Source: Microbulbifer guangxiensis
GTDB lineage: Bacteria > Pseudomonadota > Gammaproteobacteria > Pseudomonadales > Cellvibrionaceae
NCBI RefSeq assembly: GCF_021729075.1
Contig: NZ_JAJSAQ010000001.1
Location: 1-64,000, forward strand
Direction of reading: 5' to 3'
DNA length: 64,000 bases
Part shown: piece after piece, positions 19,311 to 28,919 of the stretch
Numbering within the stretch: the stretch's first letter is position 1
Layout of the letters: each line of letters opens with the position of its first letter
Translations under genes and position numbers: made by a program
Notes under the pieces: generated by a model
Seen by the model: only the letters and a program-made list of their open reading frames with translations
What the model was told of the DNA's origin: nothing
Databases searched by the model: none

Positions 19311-22300
19311 AAAGCTGATCCTGATCAACTGGGGCAACATCCCCCAGCTCGAATACGACTTCGGGCCCATCAACCTGTTTTCCGGTGGTAATGGCTCCGG
19401 CAAGACTACGGCGGCGGATGCCATCCAGACCCTGATGACCGCCGCCCACGATACCCTCTTCACCTTCAACCCGGGCCAGGACGAGACCACCCAGCGCGGC
19501 CGTGGTGGCAAGCAGGTGCGGACGCTCGCTTCCTATGTGCTGGGTTGTGACGACGGCAGCTACGCGCGACTGGATCCCACCGACTGCTATATCGCCGGGG
19601 TTTTCCATCCCACCAGCGGCGAGGACAGCGATCCCTTTACGGCGGTCATGGCAATCCGCGCCCACCTGGACGCCAGCAGCAAGCCGGCCCAGGCGCGTCA
19701 GGACGACCTGAAGTTTTTCCTGTTCCCGGGCGAGCAGCTGGCGATGGGCGACTTTGTCCGCGAATACAAGGACGGTCGCCACCTGCTGCCGCTGGACAAG
19801 TTCTATTCCGTGCTGGCCAAACAGTTCGAGAAAGTTGAGCAGTACGACAAGAAAAAGGCCTACCTGCGCCGCCTCTACGGTGCCCTGCGGGGGCGTCGCG
19901 ATGCGGTGCCGGACCGGGAGGCCATGCACGCCGCGCGGACTTTTGCCAACTTCATGGCCTACAAGCCGGTAAAGAGCATCAATGATTTCGTCGCCCAGGA
20001 AGTGCTGGAAAAGCGCGACCTCGGCGAAGCCATCCGCTCGGTTTCCGAGCTGATGAAAACCATCCATGCCATGGAGCTGGAGGCGCGGCAGATCGTCGAC
20101 CGCGTCTCTGCCCTGGAGCAGATCGGCCAATCGGCTTCTCTGTACCGGGAGCAGTGGCTGCAGCTGCGGGTGCAGGAATACCTGCAGGCGCGCCATCGGC
20201 AAATGCGGGTGCAGAAAACCTATCTCGCCGGCAAGCAGAACCAGCAGCAACTGCGGGCATCCCTGGAGGAAAACGCCCGTGAGGCACAGTTGGCCACCAC
20301 CCGCAGTGACGAACTCGGTCGCCAGCTGGTGGAGCTACAGGCACAGCGGCTGGGGATCGACGCCCTGCGTAATAAGGATGAGCTGGAGCAGCGGATCAGC
20401 CGCGCACACCGGGAGCTGTCCGCACAGGGCGGCCCGCTTTCTGCCGCCCAGGACCAGTGGCAGCGCAACCGGGATGCGGCGGCGAAACTGATCGAGCTGC
20501 TGCAGGGCTCTGCCGCTGAACTGGAAATACCCGGGCTGCGGGACAAGGGGCTGGTACAGGCTGTCCGGCAGGTGGCCAGGGAAGACGAGCTGCCGGATCT
20601 GCACAAGCTGCTGGGCAAAGACTGGATCGACTTGAGCGCGCTGGATCCGTTGCGCGAGCGGGCCGCGGCGACCGAGCAGCTGCACAGCCGCCTGGCTCGC
20701 CAGCTGTTCAGCACGGGCGGCAGCGACGACAGTCTCTCCCTGCGGGAGCAGATCGCCCAGCAGGTTTCCCGCTGGGAACTGAAAGCGCAGCAGGTGCAGA
20801 AACAGCTGCACGCTCAGGAGAACCGTATCCACCACCTGCAGGCCAACCGCGTGCGCTATCCCCAGTCAGTGGAGCAGGCGGTGGCGGCGATCCGTGAGCA
20901 GTGCCCGGCGGCGGAACCGCGGGTCCTTTGCGATTACGTCGAGGTATTGGACGATCGCTGGCAGATGACGATTGAGGGTTATCTCGGTGGGGCCCGATTT
21001 GCAATTCTCGTCGAGCCGGAGCACGAAGCCGCGGCGATCCGCATCGTGCGTAACCTGCCGGGCCGCAGCAGCCGGGCGCGGGTGATTCAGGGTGATAAGG
21101 CACGCCGGGATGCGGAACGCGCGACCATCCCGCAGGGCTCGATCGTCGAGCTGATGTCCTTCACTCACAAAACAGCCGAGTATTATCTGCGCGCTTCCTA
21201 CGGCTCCGTGCAACAGGTAGCCGACGAAGAAGCACTGCGCCAGACCCGCCGTGGCCTAACCGCGGAAGGGGTGGCCAGTGGCAACTACAGTATGTGGCGC
21301 TGCGATATCGACGACGGCGAGCTGGTCTTCGGCCAGGGAGCCCGCGCCCGGGCACTGGCGGCACAGCAGCGAGCGTTGGAGCAGCTGCTGGCCGAGGCGG
21401 CGCAGGTCAATGAGCAGTACCAGCTGTTCCGTCGCGTCGCGTCCGCCATCCGCGACCTGCAGGAACTGTCCCTGGTCCCGGTGGTGGATGCGGCACTGGC
21501 CGCCCAGCGCGAGTGGCGCAGTGCCGAGCAGGCCCTGGACAACCTGGATCTTGCCGACAGCGAGCACCTGGAAGCACAGGTCGCGGAACTGAGCGATCAG
21601 CTGCAAGCCCAGCAGAAACAGCAGTCGGGCCTGCAGCACGATGCCGGCAAGCTGGAGCGGGACCTGGAGAATACCGGCAAGCAGCTGAAGGCGCTTTCCG
21701 CCGAGCTGGATGGGCTGGATGATGGGCTCTCCGATTGCGAAGCCGCAGTCAGGCGGATCGCGCAGATCACGCCGGACTACGATGCCGAGCAGATCCTCCA
21801 GCAGGCGGACGAGCAGGTCGAGCGCGCCGGTGACAACTTCGATTTCGGTGCGGAGCTGGAGGAGTGGCAGGGCCGCCTGGAAAAGTATTGCCGTCAGCTG
21901 GACCGTGCAGTGATGGAATACAACGCGGACACCACCACCGGCGATACGCTCGCATTCGAGCCGGATCTCACTGCGGGCCACGACGAGCGCCTGTTCCGGC
22001 TGGTCTGTGGCCTGTATGACCAGGTAGAGGCGCTGCGTAATCGACTCAAGAACAACCTGCTGGTGGATCGCCACGAACAGTTGCTCGGCCTGAAGAAGTC
22101 CTTCAACACCACCTTTGTTACGCACCTGTGCCATGCGATCTACCAGTCCATCAATGACGGCAAGCAGGTGCTGGATGACCTCAACGGGGAGCTGGAGCAC
22201 CATCGCTTTGGCGCGGACCGCGAGCGGTTCCGCTTCGCCTACCGCTGGGTACCCGAGTTCAAGGAATACTGGGACTTCTTCCGCGCGGTGATCGAACTGC

Positions 22301-22941
22301 CCAACCTGGGGGAAGAGCAGAGTCTCTTTGACGCCGATCTGGATCCACGCCACCAGAAAGTGCGCGACCGGCTGCTGAACATGCTGCTGAGCGAAGACGA
22401 GCAGGTGGCTCGGCGGGAGCTGGACCGGATCAGCGACTACCGCAATTACCGCAACTATGAGATCTACAAGGAGCCGGAGGGCAAGGAGCCCATTGCCCTG
22501 AGCCAGTACGGCACCGGTTCCGGCGGCCAGCTGGAGACGCCGGCCTATATCATCCGCTCGGCGGCGGTCACCTCCGCGTTCCGTTTCAATGAGGGCAGCA
22601 GCCACCTGCAGATGGTGCTGGTGGACGAGGCCTTCTCGAAAATGGACGAGACCCGCTCCAAGGAAGTGATCCGCTACCTGACCGAAACTCTGGGCCTGCA
22701 GCTGTTGTTCATCATGCCCAGCAGCAAGTCTGGCCCGTTCATGGACCTGATTTCAAACCAGTTTGTGTTCAGCAAGTGCCCGTCGGCGACGCCGGTGGGG
22801 CAGTTGAACACCCGGGTCTATGTGGATCGCAAGGTCTGCAACCGGGAACGCATTGCGGAACTCTGGGCCAACCACCGCCGCACGATTCGCCAGCAGGCGT
22901 CGCTGGACTTTATGGAACTGGTGGAGGGGGAGCCGGCCTAG
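19300..22941 (+). CDS. mksB: MksB/JetC-like SMC ATPase of an orphan MksBEF condensin
   Basis: A 1213-residue SMC-like ATPase. Walker A is GGNGSGKTT (residues 29-37), the signature-like GTGSGGQ is near residue 1071, and Walker B (MVLVDEAFSKMDE) is near 1105-1115. Between them are two long coiled coils around a small hinge near residues 530-640. I place the start at GTG 19300, with GAGGGGGAGG at good spacing; an earlier ATG would only add frame inside mksE. Known family: MukBEF-like Mks condensins fold chromosomes, and in Wadjet the fourth protein JetD/MksG is a nuclease that cuts plasmids. No jetD/mksG follows here, so a chromosomal role like that of Pseudomonas MksBEF is more likely than defence. 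Confidence 0.9.
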   Translation: MFLKKLILINWGNIPQLEYDFGPINLFSGGNGSGKTTAADAIQTLMTAAHDTLFTFNPGQDETTQRGRGGKQVRTLASYVLGCDDGSYARLDPTDCYIAGVFHPTSGEDSDPFTAVMAIRAHLDASSKPAQARQDDLKFFLFPGEQLAMGDFVREYKDGRHLLPLDKFYSVLAKQFEKVEQYDKKKAYLRRLYGALRGRRDAVPDREAMHAARTFANFMAYKPVKSINDFVAQEVLEKRDLGEAIRSVSELMKTIHAMELEARQIVDRVSALEQIGQSASLYREQWLQLRVQEYLQARHRQMRVQKTYLAGKQNQQQLRASLEENAREAQLATTRSDELGRQLVELQAQRLGIDALRNKDELEQRISRAHRELSAQGGPLSAAQDQWQRNRDAAAKLIELLQGSAAELEIPGLRDKGLVQAVRQVAREDELPDLHKLLGKDWIDLSALDPLRERAAATEQLHSRLARQLFSTGGSDDSLSLREQIAQQVSRWELKAQQVQKQLHAQENRIHHLQANRVRYPQSVEQAVAAIREQCPAAEPRVLCDYVEVLDDRWQMTIEGYLGGARFAILVEPEHEAAAIRIVRNLPGRSSRARVIQGDKARRDAERATIPQGSIVELMSFTHKTAEYYLRASYGSVQQVADEEALRQTRRGLTAEGVASGNYSMWRCDIDDGELVFGQGARARALAAQQRALEQLLAEAAQVNEQYQLFRRVASAIRDLQELSLVPVVDAALAAQREWRSAEQALDNLDLADSEHLEAQVAELSDQLQAQQKQQSGLQHDAGKLERDLENTGKQLKALSAELDGLDDGLSDCEAAVRRIAQITPDYDAEQILQQADEQVERAGDNFDFGAELEEWQGRLEKYCRQLDRAVMEYNADTTTGDTLAFEPDLTAGHDERLFRLVCGLYDQVEALRNRLKNNLLVDRHEQLLGLKKSFNTTFVTHLCHAIYQSINDGKQVLDDLNGELEHHRFGADRERFRFAYRWVPEFKEYWDFFRAVIELPNLGEEQSLFDADLDPRHQKVRDRLLNMLLSEDEQVARRELDRISDYRNYRNYEIYKEPEGKEPIALSQYGTGSGGQLETPAYIIRSAAVTSAFRFNEGSSHLQMVLVDEAFSKMDETRSKEVIRYLTETLGLQLLFIMPSSKSGPFMDLISNQFVFSKCPSATPVGQLNTRVYVDRKVCNRERIAELWANHRRTIRQQASLDFMELVEGEPA

Positions 22942-23213
22942 GGCCTGCTCCCCAAAGATCAGTCAGAAACCCATCAGTACCGTGTTGCTGAGTTGGGTGG
23001 CGGCAATGCCCGTCCTGGGGCATTGCCCTGGTTCTTACCCTCGCTGCTTTGCCAGCACCCTGGATGAGTCGGTTAATGGCCAAGATGCCTCGAACTTGCC
23101 AAGTGTGTGGTTGATCGGGGACTATACGAATAATTTTTGGTATTACTCCCTGTGTAATGAAACCTGGCCATTTAGCGGTTCGTGCCGACGGCAAATAACC
23201 CTCTGGAGAGACC

Positions 23214-23672
23214 ATGCGTCTGTTTTCGATTCTCGTCATTTTCGTGATTGCCTTTGGCGGTGCTGCGGTCCTGTACGAGCAGGAGAGCCGCAAGGTCAAA
23301 GGGGTGCTGACCCAGATTACCGAGCTGCAGGCGGAGCTCGGCGACCTTCAGGCTGAGGTCAACAAGCTGCGCGGCGAGCTGGAGGCGGCCAGGCTGGCGG
23401 AGCGCCGTCGTCCCGGGCTCAAGGAGATGGCAGCCAGCCCGCGCCGGGCCGAGCCTACGCAAACGGTCACAGCCAGAAGGGATGAAACCGAAACCCGGCA
23501 GAGTCGGGCATTGATTGCCTCTGACGTGACCACTGCGCCGCCGGCAATCCGTCGTGACGCAGAGGGTGAGGAAGATCCCGAGTGGAACCGGCCCACTGTC
23601 GACGCCGAGGAATATCGCCGTGAATCCGCGGCCGAGAATGATGCGGCGAAGGCCGTCGATCCCTATCAGTAA
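23214..23672 (+). CDS. Membrane-anchored coiled-coil protein, unknown function
   Basis: A 152-residue protein with one N-terminal hydrophobic segment (residues ~4-21), then a coiled coil (KGVLTQITELQAELGDLQAE region, residues ~28-65), then a charged, probably disordered tail. GGAGAG precedes the ATG by five bases. It lies 272 bases after mksB, a gap in which I see no gene. It might help tether something at the membrane, but I recognise no family and do not claim a link with the condensin. Confidence 0.65.
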   Translation: MRLFSILVIFVIAFGGAAVLYEQESRKVKGVLTQITELQAELGDLQAEVNKLRGELEAARLAERRRPGLKEMAASPRRAEPTQTVTARRDETETRQSRALIASDVTTAPPAIRRDAEGEEDPEWNRPTVDAEEYRRESAAENDAAKAVDPYQ

Positions 23673-23858
23673 GCTCTGCCAGTAAGGCCGGCCGGGTCAC
23701 GTAAGAGGGAAAGTCGGCGTCTCTGCCGGCCCTTGAATCTCCCTGCGCTGCCCCCATCTTCGCGTCTGGCCCTGCTGCCCCAAGGGCAGTCTTTACTCCC
23801 AGCATCCTTGCCGGGTTGGCAACCAACTACCAGCCAGAACAGAATTCGGAATTTTCAC

Positions 23859-24329
23859 ATGTCCTCCAGTGATTTCTATTCCTCCCTCAATGCCCAGTTG
23901 GCGGGCCTGCTCTCTGAAGAGCGCGACTGGCTGGCCAACACCGCCAACGCCAGTGCACTGCTGTTCATGGAACTGGCGGACATCAATTGGGCCGGGTTTT
24001 ACTTTCTCTGCGGCGATGAACTGCGCCTTGGGCCGTTCCAGGGTAAGCCGGCCTGCACACGCATCCCGGTGGGCGCCGGAGTCTGTGGCACGGCGGTCGC
24101 TACCGGCGAGGCGCAGCTGGTCGAGGATGTGCACCAGTTCCCCGGACACATTGCCTGCGATGCCGTGTCAGCGTCCGAGGTGGTGATCCCCCTGTACGAT
24201 GGTGACCGCTGTCTTGGCGTGCTGGATATCGACAGTCCGTCGGTGGCACGCTTCACGGAGGAGGACCTGGCGGGGCTGCGCGGCTTTGCCGAAGTGCTCC
24301 TGCAAAACAGCGATCTCTCCGGCGCCTGA
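23859..24329 (+). CDS. msrC: Free methionine-(R)-sulfoxide reductase, GAF domain
   Basis: A 156-residue single GAF-domain protein of the YebR/fRMsr type, which reduces free L-methionine-(R)-sulfoxide using cysteines and thioredoxin. The family signatures NWAGFYFL, LGPFQGKPACTRI and GVCGTAVATG are present, with the three functional cysteines in PACT, GVCG and HIACD. The ATG at 23859 matches the family start; the longer frame from 23733 is not conserved. It overlaps the next gene by one base (TGATG), so the two are coupled. Confidence 0.93.
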   Translation: MSSSDFYSSLNAQLAGLLSEERDWLANTANASALLFMELADINWAGFYFLCGDELRLGPFQGKPACTRIPVGAGVCGTAVATGEAQLVEDVHQFPGHIACDAVSASEVVIPLYDGDRCLGVLDIDSPSVARFTEEDLAGLRGFAEVLLQNSDLSGA

Positions 24330-25099
24330 TGGCGCTGGTCTGGCAGCTGCAAGCCGGCGACACCCGTTACGAGGTGCGCCGGCATGGTGCCAGTGTCCGC
24401 CTGTACAGCAATGGCGTTTTCCACTCCCAGTGGAATGAACGCGATCCGCTGAAGGGCTCCCTCTGGGAGCTGCTTTTCCTGCCCACCTTTTTCCTGCCCC
24501 CTGAACGTGTCCGCTCGGTGCTGCTGCTCGGTGTCGGTGGCGGTGCCTTGATTCGCCTGCTGCAGCGCTTCGTGGCCCCGGATATGGTGATGGGTGTCGA
24601 CCTGGATCCGGTCCACCTGGCGGTGGCAAGGGATCATTTTGGCGTACGAAGCACCGAGCTGGTCTGCGCTGATGCCCGCACTTTTGTAGCGGAATACCTG
24701 CAGGATCCCCGCAGGCCGGGATTTGACCTGGTCATCGACGATCTGTTCGGTCATGGCAGCGGCGAGGCCGAGCGAGCGGTGATTGCAGATAAAGCCTGGT
24801 GCCAGCAGCTGCTGCAGCTGGCCCGGGGTAGTGACGGAACGGGCGAGCGGCCGGGAGTCATCATCGCCAACTTTGGCAGCCGCAGTGAACTGCTCGGCAG
24901 TGCCTGGCGCTCTGCGGACATCCGTGAGCAACTTGGTGGCAACTGGACCGCCCAGCTGCCCGGCTACGAAAACTGCGTGCTGGCGGCGAGTGCCGGTCCA
25001 CTGGAGCGTCGCCAGCTGCTCCAGCGGGCTCCGGCCGCGATCAATCCATCCAGCTCCAGCTGTCGACTTGTCAGTCAGCTCCGCAGGCTGCGGTGCTAG
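24329..25099 (+). CDS. Spermidine-synthase-like methyltransferase-fold protein
   Basis: A 256-residue protein with a Rossmann methyltransferase/spermidine-synthase core: LLLGVGGGALIRLL (motif I), GVDLDPVHLAVARDHF and the acidic FDLVIDDLFGH. The family is close to SpeE, but the C-terminal region and lack of the full SpeE substrate pattern make polyamine synthesis uncertain. It is coupled to msrC by a one-base overlap. No speD gene is nearby. A good alternative is a small-molecule methyltransferase. Confidence 0.7.
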   Translation: MALVWQLQAGDTRYEVRRHGASVRLYSNGVFHSQWNERDPLKGSLWELLFLPTFFLPPERVRSVLLLGVGGGALIRLLQRFVAPDMVMGVDLDPVHLAVARDHFGVRSTELVCADARTFVAEYLQDPRRPGFDLVIDDLFGHGSGEAERAVIADKAWCQQLLQLARGSDGTGERPGVIIANFGSRSELLGSAWRSADIREQLGGNWTAQLPGYENCVLAASAGPLERRQLLQRAPAAINPSSSSCRLVSQLRRLRC

Positions 25100-25168
25100 G
25101 GTTTATTGGCGGCTATTCAGTCCCCGTGCCTATACTGAATGGGAGGTATTTCTTTTCGGGGCAGCTGC

Positions 25169-25624
25169 ATGCGCTACAAAACAGTCGGCGACGTCATTCA
25201 AGAGGACAAGGCGTTTCACGCCCAGTTGGCAAAGCAGTACGGGGAATACGAACAGCTGGTCTCCGACCAGCGCATCGAACTGTTACTGGACCAGCTGCAT
25301 CGCCGGGAAGAGGCGATGGCCCACACCCTCGACAACCTGCTCCACGATGTGAAGCCGGGCGCCCTCAGGACCTGGGTGCAGTTTGCACCGGAGGGGCGTG
25401 AGCCGGAATTCCTGCAGCGGCTGCGCAATGTCGACCTGAACGACCTGGACGAAATCGCCAAACTGGCGATGGATATCGAGGTCTATCTGGCGGACCACTA
25501 CCGGGATCTGTTACTGGATGCGGATACCCCTTCTGCCCGGGATACCTTCGAGAGGCTGCTGGAGCTGGAGCAGCTCGAAGAGCACACACTGTCGATGAAC
25601 CTGTTCAACTTGCGGGATTATTGA
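25169..25624 (+). CDS. Hypothetical helical protein, ferritin-like in pattern
   Basis: A 151-residue acidic helical protein. I do not recognise a named family with certainty. The pattern LLDQLHRREEAMAHTL followed by later ELEQLEEHTLSMN gives spaced Glu/His residues of the kind seen in ferritin-like bundles, so it may be a distant member. I chose the ATG at 25169 over one at 25139 because the sequence MRYKTVGDVI reads like a natural start. It converges with rsmC, 46 bases away. Confidence 0.6.
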   Translation: MRYKTVGDVIQEDKAFHAQLAKQYGEYEQLVSDQRIELLLDQLHRREEAMAHTLDNLLHDVKPGALRTWVQFAPEGREPEFLQRLRNVDLNDLDEIAKLAMDIEVYLADHYRDLLLDADTPSARDTFERLLELEQLEEHTLSMNLFNLRDY

Positions 25625-25670
25625 TTCCCGATTCTCGAAGGTGCTATGTGACTCTGGCCACGCCTGGTGT

Positions 25671-26696
25671 TCAGGCTTGCGGACCTTCGAGACGGTAGAC
25701 GCAGAATCCCTTTTCTCGCAGCAATTGCTTCGCTCCGCCGAAATAGGGCTCGGCCTTCCTGGTCAGGGGAATAAATTCGTTGACCACAAAGAGCGCCGAG
25801 CCACTCTTTTTCAATAGCCTGGCGGCATTGCGAAGAAAGCGGCTGGTCAGGTCCCCTTCGACTTGAAAGCCCTGGTGAAAGGGCGGGTTGCAGATCAGCC
25901 AGTCCGCGATGTTATCCCCCAGTTCCGTGCCGGCATCCGACGGTACGACCGTGCCCCGAACCTCTCTCTGGTGAAAATTCTCGCGGCAGGCGATCAGCGC
26001 AGCGGCGTTGTTGTCTGTCGCGGTGAAGTGGAAGTCGCCCAGGGTTGCCAGCTGCGTACTCAGGTAGCCGTAGCCACAGCCGAGGTCTACCACATTGCTG
26101 CTATCCGCCGGTCGGTGTTCTGCAAAGGTGCCTGCCAGCAGGGCACTGCCAGTATCGATCTTGTTCCAGCCAAACAGCCCGGGTTTGCTCAGCAGTCCGC
26201 CGAGTTTTTCCAGCGGCCGCAGCTCCGGGTAATTGTCCTCGTCGAGTTGTTTTTCCGGTGCGGGCTTACTGTGGAGCGGATTGAGGCTCAGGTATTCATT
26301 ACCGTGTTTCTGCAGGTTTTTCTCGGAGTCGAAACAGCTGGCAACCTTCGCTGCATAGGTCTTGATGCCGCTCTGCTTGCCACCCAGTAACGCCAGCTCC
26401 CCACCAATGCCCAGCGCCTGGTGGCATTCGTTGACCACATGGTGGACGACCGCCTTCTCCTTGGATACCGGGTAGACGATACGGCGATAATGGCGTTCGG
26501 CTTCCTCGAGGCGAAAATCATTGAAAAAACTGCGCCGCACTTTGCCTTCCGCCAGCCGGGCAATATCCCAGCGGTTGCTGAGCAGGTCGCCATCAAAGGA
26601 AAAACCGGATTGCAGCAGCGGTTTGCTGTTCTCGTCGGCGATCCAGAGGGTCTCCGACGGGTTTTCCAGCAGCAGTTGTTGGAGGAGGGTGGACAT
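25671..26696 (-). CDS. rsmC: 16S rRNA (guanine1207-N2)-methyltransferase
   Basis: A SAM-dependent enzyme that methylates G1207 in the 30S subunit. The 341-residue protein has the two-domain RsmC build: a degenerate N-terminal half and a catalytic C-terminal half with VDLGCGYGYLS (motif I) and the NPPFHQG signature (residues ~264-270). Length equals E. coli RsmC (343). It is followed 45 bases upstream by rsuA on the same strand, so two rRNA-modification genes lie together. Confidence 0.93.
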   Translation of the reverse strand: MSTLLQQLLLENPSETLWIADENSKPLLQSGFSFDGDLLSNRWDIARLAEGKVRRSFFNDFRLEEAERHYRRIVYPVSKEKAVVHHVVNECHQALGIGGELALLGGKQSGIKTYAAKVASCFDSEKNLQKHGNEYLSLNPLHSKPAPEKQLDEDNYPELRPLEKLGGLLSKPGLFGWNKIDTGSALLAGTFAEHRPADSSNVVDLGCGYGYLSTQLATLGDFHFTATDNNAAALIACRENFHQREVRGTVVPSDAGTELGDNIADWLICNPPFHQGFQVEGDLTSRFLRNAARLLKKSGSALFVVNEFIPLTRKAEPYFGGAKQLLREKGFCVYRLEGPQA

Positions 26697-26740
26697 GGAA
26701 ATTTCCGGGCAGGATTATCCTTGGGCGTTTGAGGGCTGGC

Positions 26741-27433
26741 TCAGGTGACGGATGCGATTTCTTCCGGGGTGAGCGGACGATAGTCGCCTTCGACCAGCTC
26801 CTCATCGAGCACGATATCCCCGATGCGCTCCCGGTGCAGTTCCAGCACCCGATTACCGAGGGCCGCGAACATGCGCTTTACTTGGTGATAGCGGCCTTCA
26901 CCAATCGTCAGGCGAACTTCGTTGGCAAACAGGATTTCCAGTTTGGCTGGCTTGGTTCGCTTCTTTTCGCCATCGAGCCAGATGCCCTTGGCAAACTTCG
27001 CCACCGCGCTTTCGTCGATCCGCTCTGCCAGCATCGCGTAATAGGTTTTGTCGCAGTGGTGGCGGGGGGAGGTGATCATGTGGGACCACTGGCCATCATC
27101 CGTCAGTAGTACCAGGCCGGTGGTATCGATATCCAGTCGGCCGGCGATGTGCAGTTTCTGCTTGTTGGGCTCATCGATCAGGTCGAGCACCGTCGGGTGC
27201 TCGCTGTCCTTGGTCGCGCTGACATAGCCCAGAGGCTTGTGCAGCATGAAGTAGCGCGGACCGACTTCCTGCAGCGGCTCGCCGTCGAGGCAGAGTTCAT
27301 CGGTTTCGCCGACCTTGGCGGACGGGTCGCCAACCACTTCTCCATTGACGGTGATGCGCCCGGCCCTGGCAGCCCGCTTCACATCAGCCCGGGACAGATC
27401 CGTGACCTGGCTGACGGCCTTGTCCAGCCGCAT
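26741..27433 (-). CDS. rsuA: 16S rRNA pseudouridine(516) synthase
   Basis: The enzyme that makes pseudouridine 516 in 16S rRNA. The 230-residue protein has an N-terminal S4 RNA-binding domain ([20 protein letters not shown]), then the catalytic motif [13 protein letters not shown] with the nucleophilic Asp, and the [10 protein letters not shown] segment. I chose the ATG at 27433, the normal start for RsuA; the frame is open further upstream only because it runs into folD. AAGGAC lies next to the start. It is 29 bases downstream of folD, so the two may share a transcript. Confidence 0.93.
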   Translation of the reverse strand: MRLDKAVSQVTDLSRADVKRAARAGRITVNGEVVGDPSAKVGETDELCLDGEPLQEVGPRYFMLHKPLGYVSATKDSEHPTVLDLIDEPNKQKLHIAGRLDIDTTGLVLLTDDGQWSHMITSPRHHCDKTYYAMLAERIDESAVAKFAKGIWLDGEKKRTKPAKLEILFANEVRLTIGEGRYHQVKRMFAALGNRVLELHRERIGDIVLDEELVEGDYRPLTPEEIASVT

Positions 27434-27462
27434 GTCCTTCTTATGACCTTTGCCCAAGGGAA

Positions 27463-28308
27463 TCAGCCTATCTTGCGCTCGCCGGAATCCACGGACTGGT
27501 AGATCAGGGTGTTGATGGTCATGGGCCCCACGCCGCCGGGCACCGGGGTGTATGCGGCCACGCGGTCCACCAGCGGCGCCAGTTCGATATCGCCCACGCC
27601 GCCGGGGTGGTAGCCGGCATCGACCACCACCGCGCCGTCCTTGATCCACTCGGCTTTGATGAATTCCGGGCGACCCACGGCACCGACCACGATATCCGCA
27701 CGACGGATGTGGTCAGCCAGATCCCTGGTGCGGGAATGGCAGATGGTAACGGTGGCGTTGGCGTTTAGCAGCATGGCGGCCATGGGCTTGCCAAGGATCG
27801 GGCTGCGGCCAACGACTACGGCATGCTTGCCTTCCAGCTCCACCTCATAGGCCTCCAGCAGGCGCATGATGCCCTTGGGTGTGGCGCAGCCGTAGGCTTC
27901 CTCGCCCATGGCCATGCGACCGAAACCGAGGCAGGTCACGCCGTCGACATCTTTATCCAGGTCGATGGCATCGAAGCAGGCGCGCTCGTCGATCTGTGCC
28001 GGAACCGGGTGCTGGAGCAGGATGCCGTGTACATTCGGGTTCTCGTTCAGCTCACCGATCTTGGCCAGCAGTTCTTCCGTGGTGGTGGAGGCGGGGAGCT
28101 CAACCTGCAGAGAGTCCATGCCGATGCGGCGGCAGGCATTGCCCTTCATCTTCACGTAAGTGGCGGATGCGGGATCATCACCCACCAGAATGGTGGCCAG
28201 GATCGGCGTCTGGCCGCCGCTCTTTTCTTTCAGCTTTGCCACGCGAGCGGACAGTTCTTCCTCGGTCTTCTGAGCCAGGGCCTTGCCATCGAGAACCAGT
28301 GCAGACAT
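27463..28308 (-). CDS. folD: Bifunctional methylenetetrahydrofolate dehydrogenase/cyclohydrolase
   Basis: Folate one-carbon enzyme that converts 5,10-methylene-THF to 10-formyl-THF with NADP. The 281-residue protein shows the usual signatures: [18 protein letters not shown] with the catalytic Lys, [18 protein letters not shown], and [17 protein letters not shown] with the NADP loop, and the closing [12 protein letters not shown]. Length matches E. coli FolD (288). It is transcribed away from the tRNA cluster. Confidence 0.97.
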   Translation of the reverse strand: MSALVLDGKALAQKTEEELSARVAKLKEKSGGQTPILATILVGDDPASATYVKMKGNACRRIGMDSLQVELPASTTTEELLAKIGELNENPNVHGILLQHPVPAQIDERACFDAIDLDKDVDGVTCLGFGRMAMGEEAYGCATPKGIMRLLEAYEVELEGKHAVVVGRSPILGKPMAAMLLNANATVTICHSRTRDLADHIRRADIVVGAVGRPEFIKAEWIKDGAVVVDAGYHPGGVGDIELAPLVDRVAAYTPVPGGVGPMTINTLIYQSVDSGERKIG

Positions 28309-28534
28309 ATGGATATCTCAAAACAGTCAATAAAGATCTTGGGCGGATGCCGGAGTGCCTGTGGTTCACAGGACAGGATTCACGGTGCAGGACCAGCTGA
28401 ATGAAGGTCCCGGGTCGATTCCGGCACGGGTTTGCGAGGGGCGCTATTTTGTCACAGGCCGCGAATAATTTCCCTACCTGGTCACCGCTTGACCACTACA
28501 ATGAAAACTGTGCAAAAAGAATAGCTTAGCGGCG

Positions 28535-28563
28535 TTGACTCCCCCCGGGACCCTGAGTATTAT
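28535..28563 (+). promoter_or_regulatory. Strong promoter of tRNA-Pro/Arg cluster
   Basis: TTGACT (28535-28540) and TATTAT (28558-28563) are 17 bases apart, followed by a GC-rich discriminator (GCGCGCC). That layout is typical of stable-RNA promoters under stringent control. Confidence 0.8.
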
Positions 28564-28644
28564 GCGCGCCTCGTCAGGGAGGCGGGCTTTTGAAAACGGC
28601 GCTATGCAGGTTTTCGCAGGCACTTCCTGCAGAGAATGGGATTT

Positions 28645-28721
28645 CGGGGCATAGCGCAGTCTGGTAGCGCGCCTGCTTTGGGAGCAGGATGTCGGGGGTT
28701 CGAATCCCTCTGCCCCGACCA
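28645..28721 (+). tRNA. tRNA-Pro (anticodon TGG)
   Basis: Full cloverleaf: acceptor CGGGGCA/TGCCCCG, anticodon stem CCTGC/GCAGG with loop TTTGGGA (anticodon TGG), T-arm GGGTTCGAATCCC type, and encoded CCA at the 3' end. Reads CCN (mainly CCA) codons. Confidence 0.97.
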
Positions 28722-28740
28722 GATTCGACCGGGTTTCCTT

Positions 28741-28817
28741 GCGCCCGTAGCTCAGCTGGATAGAGCATCCGCCTTCTAAGCGGATGGTCGCAGGTTCGAG
28801 TCCTGCCGGGCGTGCCA
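28741..28817 (+). tRNA. tRNA-Arg (anticodon TCT)
   Basis: Cloverleaf with acceptor GCGCCCG against CGGGCGT, anticodon loop CTTCTAA (anticodon TCT), T-arm GCAGG/CCTGC and encoded CCA. The first acceptor pair is a G-U wobble, unlike the usual G-C. Reads the rare AGA/AGG codons. It is 19 bases after tRNA-Pro. Confidence 0.96.
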
Positions 28818-28891
28818 TCCTTTTGAAGGTGGCGATGGTTTGGCAGGTTCGACTGAGCCCTCTGCCAGCCCGTAGTCGCAGGACTATTCCG

Positions 28892-28914
28892 GCCCATCAG
28901 CGCAGCTGATGGGC
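28892..28914. repeat. Perfect 10-bp hairpin between tRNA genes
   Basis: GCCCATCAGC and GCTGATGGGC are separated by only GCA, giving a tight hairpin in the tRNA-Arg to tRNA-His spacer. There is no T tract, so it is not a classical terminator. It may be a processing or attenuation structure. Confidence 0.8.
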
Positions 28915-28919
28915 GTCGA

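Noticed and set aside
17078-22941. Wadjet plasmid-defence system
   Set aside because: The nuclease gene jetD/mksG is absent after mksB, so I call an Mks condensin rather than Wadjet.
22942-23213. A gene between mksB and the coiled-coil protein
   Set aside because: The only open frame runs on from inside mksB in another frame and continues into the next gene; it is not supported.
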